From a virus, in the IMG/VR virus record IMGVR_UViG_3300025082_000024, positions 1 through 38,005 of that record: a DNA stretch of 38,005 bases; one strand, written 5' to 3'. The notes under the pieces are model-generated. The model saw only the letters and a program-made list of their open reading frames with translations, was not told where the DNA came from and searched no databases. Within the stretch, counting starts at the first letter, position 1. Every line of letters begins with the position of its first letter. The position numbers were made by a program, and so were the translations under genes. Below, in pieces: positions 18,920 to 26,847 of this stretch.

Positions 18920-19417
18920 ATGGCAGCAAGCGATAAAATATCAGGATATAACCCGTCCACAAGAACCATCCTAAAAGACACAGACAGACTAGATATATCA
19001 GAAGATGATGGAGTAGGTGGGTTTGATACGGTTTATAAGGTTGCCTCTGACCTTAAACCTATTGTTGCACAAAAATTATCTTTTGATTGCGCGTCAGGTT
19101 CGGAGGGTACTGTATCGATGGATTGGAACTGTTCAGGTAAGTTTACAGTAGCAAGAGAAGCACTAATAAGGATAAAAGTAAGTGGTAAGTCAGTAAGTGG
19201 TATAACTATAAAAATAGGCTCTACTTCTGGAGCAGGTGATATTATGTCAGATTATGAACTAATAGGAGGGGGGTTAGATATTGCGTTTCCAGTTCCATTA
19301 GCAGGGGCAAAACCAGGCATATTAAGCGACTCTGGAACGTATTTTTTAACACTTGTATCAGGGGCTAACTCTTGTGAGTGTGATGTATTTTTATATGGAC
19401 ACCACGAAGATGTTTAA
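18920..19417 (+). CDS. Tail fibre-associated protein
   Basis: 165 residues. The start resembles short N-terminal anchors of fibre proteins (ISGYNPSTRTILKDTDRLDI); the rest is a beta-sandwich-like domain (LIRIKVSGKSVSGITIKIGS). By position in the fibre cluster and composition it is probably a virion attachment protein. The first of a set ending at 22872. Confidence 0.55.
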   Translation: MAASDKISGYNPSTRTILKDTDRLDISEDDGVGGFDTVYKVASDLKPIVAQKLSFDCASGSEGTVSMDWNCSGKFTVAREALIRIKVSGKSVSGITIKIGSTSGAGDIMSDYELIGGGLDIAFPVPLAGAKPGILSDSGTYFLTLVSGANSCECDVFLYGHHEDV

Positions 19418-19925
19418 AACTCCTCAAATATCGAATGAAACCCGAATTAATCTAGGTCAAAAAATAGGACTAGATTTAATAAATAGAAAGATTAATTCTA
19501 CAGGGGAGGTACATTTATTTATTAAAGATGGTGTTAAGGTTGTTGACGGTACAACATCATACAATGATAAAGAATATACCGACATTATAAATAAGTTTAA
19601 GGGCAAAGTGCTGTTACTTGGTTTAGGATTTGGACGGAGCGTAATAGAGGCTTGTTATAATACTAAAGTAAAAGAAGTTACAGTAGTAGAAAGAAACCCT
19701 AAAGTAATTAAGTTGTTTTGGGAACTGTACGGGCAGAAGTTTAAAGGTGTTAAAAAATTATCTATCATAGAAGAGGATGCAGATAATTACAAAGAAAAAG
19801 GTTTTGACCATGTTTTTATAGATATATTTTGTCCTCCATTAGATAAAAGGATATATAGACTGGTTATGAATAAATTAAGAGAAAGGTTTAAAGGGTCAAT
19901 AGTTCATTATATAGATTTATACTAA
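19410..19925 (+). CDS. SAM-dependent methyltransferase-like (spermidine synthase-like fold) protein
   Basis: 171 residues from the ATG at 19410, which overlaps the preceding stop by 8 nt; longer starts at 19353 or 19395 run through the upstream gene and are less likely. Motif I is VLLLGLGFG (67-75). The acidic residue at the end of strand 2 is Glu94 (VTVVERNP), then EEDADNY (121-127) and a strand-4 motif FDHVFIDIF (132-140). This is a class I SAM/decarboxylated-SAM-binding Rossmann fold closest in feel to polyamine synthases. DNA-methylase signatures (DPPY, NPPY) are absent. Its position inside the fibre cluster suggests modification of a virion or surface molecule; the substrate is unknown. 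Confidence 0.75.
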   Translation: MFKTPQISNETRINLGQKIGLDLINRKINSTGEVHLFIKDGVKVVDGTTSYNDKEYTDIINKFKGKVLLLGLGFGRSVIEACYNTKVKEVTVVERNPKVIKLFWELYGQKFKGVKKLSIIEEDADNYKEKGFDHVFIDIFCPPLDKRIYRLVMNKLRERFKGSIVHYIDLY

Positions 19926-19926
19926 A

Positions 19927-21081
19927 ATGGGTGCAAGAATATTTAAAAGAAATCCAGACACGGGGCAAAATGAGGAATTAGATGAAATAAAAAGCGGTCT
20001 CTGTTTTAATTGGAGCAGTACAACAAGTACCCCCGTAGGGTTTTCCGAAATAAGGTTTAATGATGCTGATTATTCATTATCGACCAACATATACATAGAT
20101 AATTTTTCTTTATCACAAATTGATATAAAAGAAATACTATTGGATGCACAAAGTGGCGGTACTATAATGGTGTCGGGAGACAACCACGAATGGAATAAAA
20201 CCCTATTTAGGATAACTGGCGATCCTGTAGCAAATTCAAGTGATGTAACTATACCAGTTAGTTTTATAAGTGAGCAAGATACAATAGCATTTACACATTC
20301 TAATGGCGATCCTATATCTATTCAATTATCACCTGCTCCTTCGCCTGGTGCTTCTAGTGAATTTACGGACGATTTATTTAGAATCCAAGATAATACAGAT
20401 AACACAAAAGAGCTTGCCTTTGAAGTTGATTCTATTGCAACCGCCACTACTCGGACGATTACGGTGCCTGATTCAAATGTAGATTTGGGCGATATAGATA
20501 CGAATAATGCCAAAGTAAGCAACGCTACACATACAGGAGACGCAACAGGTGCAACAGCATTAACACTAGCAACGGTTAATAGTGACGTAGGCAGCTATGT
20601 AAAACCCACTTTAACAATTAACGCTAAAGGATTAGTTACAGCAGCAACAAGCGAAATAATAGGAGGACTAGTAGTAACCTCCACAAGTACAACAAATGTT
20701 GCAAACGGTTCTTATAATGTATTAGAAGATACCACTGAGTTAACCTCTGTAAATTCTGGAATTGCTCAAGACTCAGACTGGACGCTAGAAATAACACAAG
20801 CAGGTATAACAAACCAAAAGGGGAGAGTATCAGCGGTGGTTAAATGCGAGAAAACAGGGGGCGCGGGTCGGCAATATGACTTTGCAATCTTTAAAAATGG
20901 TAGTATAATTTCCGATTCAGAGATGACCGATTTAACGTTGGAAAACAACGATACATGGAGCAATATTAAATGTACTGCACCCGTCGAAATGTCTACAGGT
21001 GATTTATTTAGTTTAAGGGTTTCTGGTAATGGGACGGGGGATGATATAGAATGTACAAACGGAACTATTTACATAGATTAA
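19927..21081 (+). CDS. Tail fibre / receptor-binding protein (putative)
   Basis: 384 residues. About 1-130 form an anchor; 130-190 include FRIQDNTDNTKELAFEVDSI and TITVPDSNVDLG. About 190-245 carry a fibre-type repeat (THTGDATGATALTLATVNSD, LTINAKGLVTAA) common in tail fibres. The last ~130 residues look like a jelly-roll head domain (KGRVSAVVKCEKTGGAGRQY). The ATG follows the methyltransferase stop by one base. Likely host recognition. Confidence 0.75.
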   Translation: MGARIFKRNPDTGQNEELDEIKSGLCFNWSSTTSTPVGFSEIRFNDADYSLSTNIYIDNFSLSQIDIKEILLDAQSGGTIMVSGDNHEWNKTLFRITGDPVANSSDVTIPVSFISEQDTIAFTHSNGDPISIQLSPAPSPGASSEFTDDLFRIQDNTDNTKELAFEVDSIATATTRTITVPDSNVDLGDIDTNNAKVSNATHTGDATGATALTLATVNSDVGSYVKPTLTINAKGLVTAATSEIIGGLVVTSTSTTNVANGSYNVLEDTTELTSVNSGIAQDSDWTLEITQAGITNQKGRVSAVVKCEKTGGAGRQYDFAIFKNGSIISDSEMTDLTLENNDTWSNIKCTAPVEMSTGDLFSLRVSGNGTGDDIECTNGTIYID

Positions 21082-21086
21082 AAAAA

Positions 21087-21911
21087 ATGAAACTAGCAAT
21101 AAAAACATCAGACATAGAGAATACGGTCACTAGCTTAAAGGCTATTAATCATGATTTAATAAGTGATTTAGAAAATAAATATATAACCTCTACTGGTGCG
21201 GTTGTTAGGTATGAGAAATTATCAACAAGGGGGGATTATTCCCCAGACGACCAGGAAGACGGAGTAGGTTATTGGGTCAAAAACAAGTCAAACCCTTTTT
21301 ATTTAGTAGATGATACGTATGATTTTGGGGCTAATAATGCTACGGATAAATCAAATAATATAATTTTAATAAGAGATTATGGCAGAAATATGTGTAACGA
21401 TTTTCTACAATTTTCTGCTTTTGTTACAGAGCAGTTAAATATTAAGACTTGGGCGGGGTGTAGTAATGATGAAAAAATGTTTTTAATTGATAACCACATA
21501 AAAGAAACTAACACAACAACAGAGGACGATATAACATTAAAAGAAACTCATTTAATAAATGAACAGGGCATGACCTCCCAAGATGCGCTAGAATATCTAG
21601 GGGCTAGGTTTTCAGAGTTTAACGATAACCAAAAAGATTCATGTAGACAAAGAATAGAGAGTAAGGATTTGTGTATATCTATATCTAAGTATTTATCGGC
21701 TATTGATGTAAGGCTGTTAACTGAAAAAGTTAAAGACGAATATTCATACTTTCACAACTACGGTTACAGGGATTTAATACACTTTATAGAAAGCTCAAAC
21801 GGTAGAGAGTCCGACGGGCTAGAACAGCAAGGATACACCTTGAAAACAGGGTCTATAAATGATTTAAAAAATGAATTATTAGGGATATTGAAATTAGGGA
21901 TTTATAGTTAA
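21087..21911 (+). CDS. Virion-associated hypothetical protein
   Basis: 274 residues from ATG 21087, chosen because it has an A7 leader; an earlier in-frame ATG at 21051 lies inside the fibre gene. Acidic, mainly helical, with no membrane segment. A central section (LKETHLINEQGMTSQDALEY) and the end (LKNELLGILKLGIYS) are the most regular. No family recognised; position suggests a tail-tip or fibre-assembly role. Confidence 0.65.
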   Translation: MKLAIKTSDIENTVTSLKAINHDLISDLENKYITSTGAVVRYEKLSTRGDYSPDDQEDGVGYWVKNKSNPFYLVDDTYDFGANNATDKSNNIILIRDYGRNMCNDFLQFSAFVTEQLNIKTWAGCSNDEKMFLIDNHIKETNTTTEDDITLKETHLINEQGMTSQDALEYLGARFSEFNDNQKDSCRQRIESKDLCISISKYLSAIDVRLLTEKVKDEYSYFHNYGYRDLIHFIESSNGRESDGLEQQGYTLKTGSINDLKNELLGILKLGIYS

Positions 21912-21945
21912 TAGCGAATAATTAGGATTAAAAAAGTAATATACA

Positions 21946-22872
21946 ATGCCTAGAGGGGATAGCCAGGAACTAATAGTAAAACTAATACCATCAAGCCCTA
22001 TTGCGCCATCAAGATCAGTACCTTTAGCACCTTCTATTGTTGATGATTGTTGTTTTGAGTTACCTATATTTGGGGCCGTTTCGGATACTGACCCGTTTAA
22101 GAATGATAGAACGGGTTTTATTAGAAAATATGACAGGTTAATAACTGGGGTTAGTATAGTTATACAGAAGTATGAAAATGGGTCATTCGTCGATAAGCAC
22201 ACAATTACAGATAATTCATACGGTACATTCTCGGATTTTGGCGTGTTTGAGGCGAACGGGTTTAAATATATTAGCGTGTATATAGATTGGAGATTAGTAC
22301 TCATAGGCTTTGACGCTGGTTCTTACAGGCTAAAAACGATTGAAGTTAACTCCCTCGCCTCTACTGCGGACCAAAATGACTACAGTGAGGAGTATTGTTT
22401 AAGAGAGTTTAGAGCAGATTTGGCAGATGGAACGGTAGTATTTGACACGGTATTATCTGGAACGCTAGGAGACATAAAAGATAGATCCAAAGTATTTGAA
22501 TATCCGAGCGGATGGAAAGACAGTATACGGATACCCGCCAAATTTGGTAAAAATAAGAGCAGTTACGAACAGGAATATACGGAGTACCGAAACGGTGCAA
22601 AAGTGTTTATTAAAGATGTTCAAACAGAGTCTTTTGTGTTAGAAATATTTTTAGTTCCTGCAAGCGTTCACGACTTTATGAAGACTAGAATTTTTCAGGC
22701 TAATGATATTTATGTTACTGATTACAATACCAATAATGCTAATATCCATGTGTCAACAAAAATAATCAAGCCAGATAGCTATGAACCAAGATGGGGTATT
22801 AGAACTAAAATGGCTCCTTGCGTGGTAGAATTTGAGGACGCTTATAATAATAAAAGACATAGAAACTGTTAA
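21946..22872 (+). CDS. Putative minor tail protein
   Basis: 308 residues, beta-rich, with no enzymatic motif. The layout (Pro-rich N-terminus; YCLREFRADLADGTVVFDTV; C-terminal MAPCVVEFEDAYNN) recalls conserved structural proteins at the end of Bacteroidota phage tail modules. The gene ends 3 nt before the lysis module. Exact role unknown. Confidence 0.6.
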   Translation: MPRGDSQELIVKLIPSSPIAPSRSVPLAPSIVDDCCFELPIFGAVSDTDPFKNDRTGFIRKYDRLITGVSIVIQKYENGSFVDKHTITDNSYGTFSDFGVFEANGFKYISVYIDWRLVLIGFDAGSYRLKTIEVNSLASTADQNDYSEEYCLREFRADLADGTVVFDTVLSGTLGDIKDRSKVFEYPSGWKDSIRIPAKFGKNKSSYEQEYTEYRNGAKVFIKDVQTESFVLEIFLVPASVHDFMKTRIFQANDIYVTDYNTNNANIHVSTKIIKPDSYEPRWGIRTKMAPCVVEFEDAYNNKRHRNC

Positions 22873-22875
22873 CTA

Positions 22876-23199
22876 ATGAAGCCTAAAGAAATAGAAAAAG
22901 AATTTAAGTCTCATCATGAAAGGCTTTTGCTAGTAGAGGCGAAGGAGCAGGCATACGCTGAGATAATGAACTCTATTTCGGACTTAGCCATACTTACCCA
23001 TAAATGTGTTGATAAGATGGAATTTGTTAAGGAGGGTTTAGTTAAAATAGATAAATCACTAAACGATACGGACCCCCCTATATTTATAAAGGTTGATAGG
23101 ATTAACCTTAGACAAAAATTAATAATGATCGCATTAGGCTTTTTACTTGCTGGGTGTGGTAGCTTATTTTTTGCCATCCTAGAGAATGGATTTAGCTAA
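22876..23199 (+). CDS. XhlA-like membrane protein (holin accessory)
   Basis: 107 residues: a soluble helical, coiled-coil N-terminal part (1-78) and one C-terminal membrane helix (about 82-102, LIMIALGFLLAGCGSLFFAI) with a short tail. This is the XhlA/haemolysin-type topology often found next to holins and endolysins. It starts the lysis module, 57 nt before the endolysin. Role inferred from topology and position. Confidence 0.65.
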   Translation: MKPKEIEKEFKSHHERLLLVEAKEQAYAEIMNSISDLAILTHKCVDKMEFVKEGLVKIDKSLNDTDPPIFIKVDRINLRQKLIMIALGFLLAGCGSLFFAILENGFS

Positions 23200-23256
23200 A
23201 TAATTATATTATATTTTTTATTTGTTAAGGACATACGTTAATTTCACAAAAAAACC

Positions 23257-23733
23257 ATGAACGATTCCGAAATAATAGAAGGTATAAAAGATTATTTTGA
23301 TATACGCGAACTTGTAGACAAAGAAACATTTAAAGCACACGGACAAAAGGCTTGGCAATTTATTGATATTCGATTATTGCATACGATCTTAATCATAAGG
23401 GATGAGCTAGATTTACCAATAACGGCAAATGATTGGCTTTGGGGTGGTAGATTTTCTCAAAGAGGATTAAGAACAAACATTTGCAATTATGTAAAAAACA
23501 AAACAGACAAAAACAAGCTATACTTATCAGCTCATTGCCTTGGAAAAGCACTAGATTTTGACGTTAAAGGTATGGAGGCGTATGAGGTTAGAAACTGGAT
23601 ATTAGAAAACGAGTATCTATTCCCTTACAAAATAAGATTGGAAAACCTCAAGGATGGCACATCTATTAATTGGGTCCATTTAGATGTGTATTACCTCGAT
23701 AAGAACCCAAAGATATATATGTTTAACGTGTAA
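23257..23733 (+). CDS. Endolysin, M15-type peptidase
   Basis: 158 residues. Zinc-binding motifs of the M15 D,D-carboxypeptidase/L-Ala-D-Glu endopeptidase fold are present: SAHCLGKALDFD (H93, D100) and NWVHLDVYY (H141). It would cut peptidoglycan stem peptides at lysis. There is no signal peptide, so export needs a holin. Flanking membrane-protein genes support a lysis cassette. Confidence 0.85.
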   Translation: MNDSEIIEGIKDYFDIRELVDKETFKAHGQKAWQFIDIRLLHTILIIRDELDLPITANDWLWGGRFSQRGLRTNICNYVKNKTDKNKLYLSAHCLGKALDFDVKGMEAYEVRNWILENEYLFPYKIRLENLKDGTSINWVHLDVYYLDKNPKIYMFNV

Positions 23734-23746
23734 CTTAAATATTAAC

Positions 23747-23754
23747 TATCTTTG
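23747..23754 (+). promoter_or_regulatory. Promoter -7 box TATCTTTG before the holin-like gene
   Basis: TATCTTTG, 17 nt before ATG 23772, with an A-rich leader AACATAAAACG. It would allow the holin-like gene to be transcribed separately from the endolysin. Confidence 0.5.
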
Positions 23755-23771
23755 GCAACAAACATAAAACG

Positions 23772-24086
23772 ATGGGAAAAGGAAAAGGAAAAGCGATATT
23801 AGGTAGTATTATATCTTTTGCGTCTGGATTGGTAGGGGTTAAAAATCCAGCCATAGGGTTAGCTATTGGTTTGATTAAAAAGAAACCAGTAGGCCAACAG
23901 GTAAAAGAATTTATGGACAAAAATAAACAATCTGTAGCAGCGGGCGAGGGCAATACTGACTTCGCTGGTGTTTTTGGCTCTGTTATGGGTGGATTAATAG
24001 TTATAGGATTCACGGCATTAGCTACCTATTTATTAGTAACTGAAAAGATAACATTTGAGCAATTTTTGCAAATGATTTGTTTTTAA
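23772..24086 (+). CDS. Holin-like small membrane protein
   Basis: 104 residues. A basic start (MGKGKGKAIL), a weakly hydrophobic Gly/Ala segment (9-34), a Lys-rich hydrophilic linker, and a clear membrane helix at about 70-89 (VMGGLIVIGFTALATYLLV). Size and topology fit a holin downstream of the endolysin. It could equally be another structural membrane protein. Confidence 0.65.
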   Translation: MGKGKGKAILGSIISFASGLVGVKNPAIGLAIGLIKKKPVGQQVKEFMDKNKQSVAAGEGNTDFAGVFGSVMGGLIVIGFTALATYLLVTEKITFEQFLQMICF

Positions 24087-24128
24087 ATCGGTTCTCGTTG
24101 TTTTAATTATTGCATATAATTAGGTTAT

Positions 24129-24158
24129 TTTGGTAAATAGATTATATATTTAACCAAA
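24129..24158. promoter_or_regulatory. Operator-like inverted repeat upstream of the lipoprotein gene
   Basis: TTTGGTAAAT (24129-24138) is the inverse of ATTTAACCAAA (24148-24158) with one bulged base, around an AT-only centre. It sits 27 nt before the lipoprotein ATG. With no T-run afterwards it looks more like a dyad operator or promoter region than a terminator. Confidence 0.45.
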
Positions 24159-24184
24159 TTAATCAACCTATAAATAAAAATAAC

Positions 24185-24508
24185 ATGAGAAATATATATT
24201 TATTACTAATAATTGCGGTTCTGTCATCTTGTAAAAAAGATGTTTGCACAACCTGTACATATTCTATTACTGCTATAAACACATCCACAGATGAGATTGC
24301 TTATTTTGAGGAGGGTACTTATTCAGAGGAAGAAGAAGAGGCAGGGTGTGAAATGACCACAGAAGATTATCAGAATGAAAAAGAAAGCGAATTAGCCAAT
24401 ACAATAGATTATGAAAATGCTTTAAACCCTATAATGGAGCTTGATCCAGAAACGGGGGATATTAATTTTCATGATGAGGTGTATACATATACATTAAATT
24501 GCAAATAA
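24185..24508 (+). CDS. Outer-membrane-type lipoprotein, separately expressed
   Basis: 107 residues. A classical lipoprotein signal: Met-Arg-Asn, hydrophobic core (IYLLLIIAV), lipobox LSSC with acceptor Cys16, then KKD. The mature part is small, very acidic and contains four further Cys (CTTC near the start, one central, one near the end). It has its own leader and is closed by a terminator, the arrangement of a moron gene. Possible roles: an o-spanin-like lysis factor, since it follows the lysis genes, or superinfection exclusion. The sequence does not decide between them. Confidence 0.75.
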   Translation: MRNIYLLLIIAVLSSCKKDVCTTCTYSITAINTSTDEIAYFEEGTYSEEEEEAGCEMTTEDYQNEKESELANTIDYENALNPIMELDPETGDINFHDEVYTYTLNCK

Positions 24509-24546
24509 TTTTCTATATTTAAGTTTCATAGTGTGGTTTGGTTATT

Positions 24547-24580
24547 AAAAGGGGTTACTCATTCGGGGTAACTCCTTTTT
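24547..24580. terminator. Intrinsic terminator closing the lipoprotein unit
   Basis: AAAAGGGGTTAC (24547-24558) pairs with GTAACTCCTTTT (24568-24579) with one mismatch and a short loop. It is A-rich before and T-rich after, so it could work in both directions. It separates the late lysis/lipoprotein region from the early genes. Confidence 0.85.
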
Positions 24581-24688
24581 CTTTGCGTAATTCTATATAT
24601 AAAACATAATTAATTGTAACTTTTACAAGATATTTGTTGTATAACCCACAAAGAATTGTTATTTTTACATCAACTTAATAACTACAAC

Positions 24689-24916
24689 ATGAAACAAATA
24701 ATTAAAACACACCAAGAAGGATTAGACATACTAGATAAAATAGACTATAACGAAAGACTACTCAAGCAGTCGATTAAGTTTGAGCATCAATGTCTCGGCA
24801 GGGCTTGGCCTTTGCCTGATAGTCATTTTGATAATAAGGATGAGATAGAGTCAGAAATAAAAAAGCTAAAATCTCATTATTTAATAATATTAAACAACCT
24901 TAACAACCTTATATAA
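24689..24916 (+). CDS. Hypothetical helical protein, first gene of the early operon
   Basis: 75 residues from ATG 24689 (leader AACTACAAC); the upstream in-frame start at 24656 lies in the promoter-like region. Two amphipathic helices (MKQIIKTHQEGLDILDKIDY; the C-terminal KKLKSHYLIILNNLNNLI). The stop overlaps the next start (TAATG). Not recognised. Confidence 0.6.
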   Translation: MKQIIKTHQEGLDILDKIDYNERLLKQSIKFEHQCLGRAWPLPDSHFDNKDEIESEIKKLKSHYLIILNNLNNLI

Positions 24917-25134
24917 TGGAACCACACGAACAATACCAAAGATTTTTAGAAAAACAAGAAGATAACGACTCATTTATGATTGTAGATATAGACGAGCCTG
25001 TTGTTGATATACTAACGCCTGAGCAGATAGAGGACCATATAGCAAAAATAAAGCGAGTACAGGCCATGAAACACAGTTTGTTTAGCAGGATTAAGAGTGC
25101 TACTATTAAAATAATTAAAAACACATTAAAATAA
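24916..25134 (+). CDS. Hypothetical protein, acidic then basic
   Basis: 72 residues: acidic N-terminal half (NDSFMIVDIDEPVVDILTPE) and basic helical C-terminus (LFSRIKSATIKIIKNTLK). Both ends overlap neighbouring genes by one base, so translation is coupled across 24689-25376. Function unknown. Confidence 0.65.
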   Translation: MEPHEQYQRFLEKQEDNDSFMIVDIDEPVVDILTPEQIEDHIAKIKRVQAMKHSLFSRIKSATIKIIKNTLK

Positions 25135-25376
25135 TGTTTGGATCGGATGTACAGATTACAAAGATTTCATGCCCCTACTGCTTTGAAAGCTGGGGGTGTG
25201 AGGTTATAGATGGCAGGGTTGTTAAATTAGGCTGCGGGTGTGGTGCTCAAGTAGAGATTAAAGATTTAACGTGTAGCGAAGATAGAGGCGGTAACGTTGT
25301 AAATTTAACCTACTTCATACAGGAAAAGGATTATTTAATAAGAAAAGAAAAAGTAAAAAACGATATATTATTATGA
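25134..25376 (+). CDS. Zinc-ribbon-like small protein
   Basis: 80 residues. Cysteines CPYC (about 14-17) and CGCG (about 34-37) are spaced like a zinc ribbon, with a Trp between. The rest is beta-like then basic. Probably binds nucleic acid or a protein partner. The stop overlaps the following ATG by 4 nt (ATGA). Confidence 0.65.
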   Translation: MFGSDVQITKISCPYCFESWGCEVIDGRVVKLGCGCGAQVEIKDLTCSEDRGGNVVNLTYFIQEKDYLIRKEKVKNDILL

Positions 25377-25615
25377 GAAAAAACGAGATAATAATTGTTA
25401 ACAGAATAGACGAAGTAATGAAGCAAAAGAACATGAAGCCTGATTATGTTTGTCGAAGGTATGAGGAGTTAACAGGAAAAAAACTAAGTACCGATAGGCT
25501 TTGGAGGTGGCGAAAAAACAAACATAACTTAAATCTGTTTGAGTTAACTAATATTTCCTTAGTGTTAAAATGCAAAATGTTTTGTGAAATAGTAGACAGA
25601 AACCCAATTAATTAA
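25373..25615 (+). CDS. Helix-turn-helix protein, possible early regulator
   Basis: 80 residues of the Cro/C1 type in overall plan: an N-terminal helix pair (VNRIDEVMKQKNMKPDYVCR), recognition-helix-like STDRLWRWRKNKHNLNL, then a closing helix (FELTNISLVLKCKMF). Very basic. It is the only recognisable transcription-factor-like gene in the window, and could control early genes or the nearby dyad at 24129. No repressor-type C-terminal domain. Confidence 0.65.
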   Translation: MRKNEIIIVNRIDEVMKQKNMKPDYVCRRYEELTGKKLSTDRLWRWRKNKHNLNLFELTNISLVLKCKMFCEIVDRNPIN

Positions 25616-25618
25616 ATT

Positions 25619-25708
25619 ATGAAAAACGAGGATTATTTACAACCGTCACCAGAAGATGAAGCGGAATATAACAGACAATTATTAGAGTCAGAATGGCTTG
25701 AATATTAA
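25619..25708 (+). CDS. 29-residue acidic peptide
   Basis: Short frame starting MKNEDYLQPSPEDEAEYNRQ and ending LEY-stop. Leader AATTAAATT, 3 nt after the preceding stop and 17 nt before the SSB gene. Position inside a tight operon and good Tyr/Glu-rich coding character suggest it is real, but it is too short to judge further. Confidence 0.45.
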   Translation: MKNEDYLQPSPEDEAEYNRQLLESEWLEY

Positions 25709-25725
25709 ATTAATAAATTAATAAA

Positions 25726-26064
25726 ATGAGTTTAAAAATTGAAGGTAAAATATTAACGATCTTACCAATCGAAACAGGAACAAGTAAAGCGGGTAAGGAA
25801 TGGCAAAAGATGAATTTTGTTATTGATACGGCAGCACAATATAACCCAGAGGTATGCTTCCAAATCTTCGGAGGCGATAAAGCGGGTGAATTTTTAGCCA
25901 CCAATAAAGAGGGGGATCATATTATTGTACATTTTAATGTTTCATCCAGAGAATTTAACGGTAAATATTACCACAATTTAGACGCTTGGAAGGTTGAGCC
26001 TGTAGATATGTTAGCAAATGAACCCGCGCCAACTCCTGAAGTAGATGAAGATTTAGGGTTTTAA
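25726..26064 (+). CDS. DUF3127 single-stranded-DNA-binding (OB-fold) protein
   Basis: 112 residues. The start LKIEGKILTILPIETGTSKAG, the KEWQKMNFVIDT strand pair, CFQIFGG and the end EDLGF match the DUF3127 family of Bacteroidota, an OB-fold SSB-like group. The acidic C-terminal tip with a final Phe is the usual SSB partner-binding tail. Expected to coat ssDNA during phage replication or recombination, working with the annealing protein at 27665. Confidence 0.85.
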   Translation: MSLKIEGKILTILPIETGTSKAGKEWQKMNFVIDTAAQYNPEVCFQIFGGDKAGEFLATNKEGDHIIVHFNVSSREFNGKYYHNLDAWKVEPVDMLANEPAPTPEVDEDLGF

Positions 26065-26069
26065 TAAAT

Positions 26070-26113
26070 TATAATGAGGTCGTTTTAATGCCTGTTACAT
26101 ATTATTAGCATTA
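26070..26113 (+). repeat. Degenerate cassette junction element
   Basis: Short stem AGG/CCT around the loop CGTTTTAATG (26081-26090), ending in GTTAC (26094-26098). A box TTAGCATTA (26105-26113) follows that is the exact inverse of TAATGCTAA (26265-26273) behind the next gene. The expected G of GTT is A here. The first junction of the left array. Confidence 0.55.
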
Positions 26114-26135
26114 GTTTAATTTAAAAAATATAGAA

Positions 26136-26267
26136 ATGACACAACAAGAAAGAACAGAACTTTACAAAAAAGAAAGCGGATTTAATTACTTAGAAAAAGG
26201 TGATAGTTGGGCTTTTGATGATGGTGTTTGGCACTTTGACGGTGATTTATGGTATTACCCTAATTAA
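26136..26267 (+). CDS. 43-residue cassette protein, aromatic-rich
   Basis: Starts MTQQERTELYKKESGFNYLE, then DSWAFDDGVWHFDGDLWYY: an unusually high Trp/Phe/Tyr/Asp content. Good A-rich leader (AAATATAGAA). Bracketed by a private 9-bp inverted repeat (26105-26113 / 26265-26273). Function unknown. Confidence 0.55.
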   Translation: MTQQERTELYKKESGFNYLEKGDSWAFDDGVWHFDGDLWYYPN

Positions 26268-26363
26268 TGCTAACGGTCCAGCTATGATTAGTAAAATTGA
26301 AACACGAACAAATAAATTATTAACCAACATTGGCTTTTATTAATTATAGCCCGTGTTATAAAC
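26265..26363 (+). repeat. attC-like palindromic junction element (full type)
   Basis: TAAC 26271-26274, 6-nt spacer, left arm GCTATGATTA (26281-26290), right arm TAATTATAGC (26341-26350, one mismatch), 4-nt spacer, GTTATAA (26355-26361). Its right box GTTATAAAC (26355-26363) is the exact inverse of GTTTATAAC at 26558-26566, beyond the next gene. Confidence 0.75.
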
Positions 26364-26372
26364 TTTTGAATT

Positions 26373-26555
26373 ATGAATGTAAAAGAATTGATTAAGGAAT
26401 TAAAAAAGTATGATGAGAAAACAGAAGTATGTGCTGGATATTTAACATCTAATAACTGTATGGTACACGCTGACTTAATTATTAAAGAATCTCATCCAAT
26501 AGGTGATAGAGATACCGAAGAAGAACTTTTGCTGTGGGTAGGGTGTGAAGAGTAA
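26373..26555 (+). CDS. Small cassette protein resembling a widespread phage family
   Basis: 60 residues. The N-terminus MNVKELIKELKKYDEKTEV is typical of a widespread family of short phage proteins that begin with this helix and a turn; their function is unknown. Bracketed by a perfect 9-bp private inverted repeat (26355-26363 / 26558-26566), so it forms one unit. Confidence 0.7.
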   Translation: MNVKELIKELKKYDEKTEVCAGYLTSNNCMVHADLIIKESHPIGDRDTEEELLLWVGCEE

Positions 26556-26557
26556 TT

Positions 26558-26613
26558 GTTTATAACGCATTGTGTATGGCATCGTTTTAATGTGCTATAC
26601 ACGTTGTTGTAAA
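26558..26613 (+). repeat. attC-like palindromic junction element (full type)
   Basis: TAAC 26563-26566, 5-nt spacer, left arm GTGTATGGCA (26572-26581), loop containing CGTTTTAATG (26583-26592), right arm TGCTATACAC (26593-26602), 3-nt spacer, GTTGTAAA (26606-26613). The box GTTGTAAA is the exact inverse of TTTACAAC (26848-26855) behind the next gene. Confidence 0.78.
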
Positions 26614-26634
26614 TCTTTTAAAAATACGGATAAA

Positions 26635-26835
26635 ATGGAAAAATATTATTTTAAAACAACTGGATGGGATAATGGAACTTGCACCGAGAAATGCAAGGTA
26701 AAAGACAATGGTGTAATGATTGGAAGTGTAAAATGTCAGCAATGTGAATTTTGCGTAGAACACCAAAAACCTTGTGAATTTACAGGTGATGTAGATTGGA
26801 TAAAATGCAGTAAACTTGATGAAGCACGTAAGTAG
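26635..26835 (+). CDS. Cys-rich (zinc-binding-like) cassette protein
   Basis: 66 residues from ATG 26635; the longer frame from 26572 starts inside the palindromic element and is rejected. Cysteines occur as CTEKC, CQQCEFC and two single Cys, with His between, suggesting one or two zinc sites. Flanked by a private 8-bp inverted repeat. Function unknown. Confidence 0.65.
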   Translation: MEKYYFKTTGWDNGTCTEKCKVKDNGVMIGSVKCQQCEFCVEHQKPCEFTGDVDWIKCSKLDEARK

Positions 26836-26847
26836 TGTTTTTAATTG

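Noticed and set aside
19353-19409. Longer N-terminus of the methyltransferase-like gene
   Set aside because: It lies wholly within the preceding gene in another frame; the ATG at 19410 gives the usual short overlap.
19927-21911. Diversity-generating retroelement acting on the fibre genes
   Set aside because: No reverse transcriptase gene and no template/variable repeat pair were found in the window.
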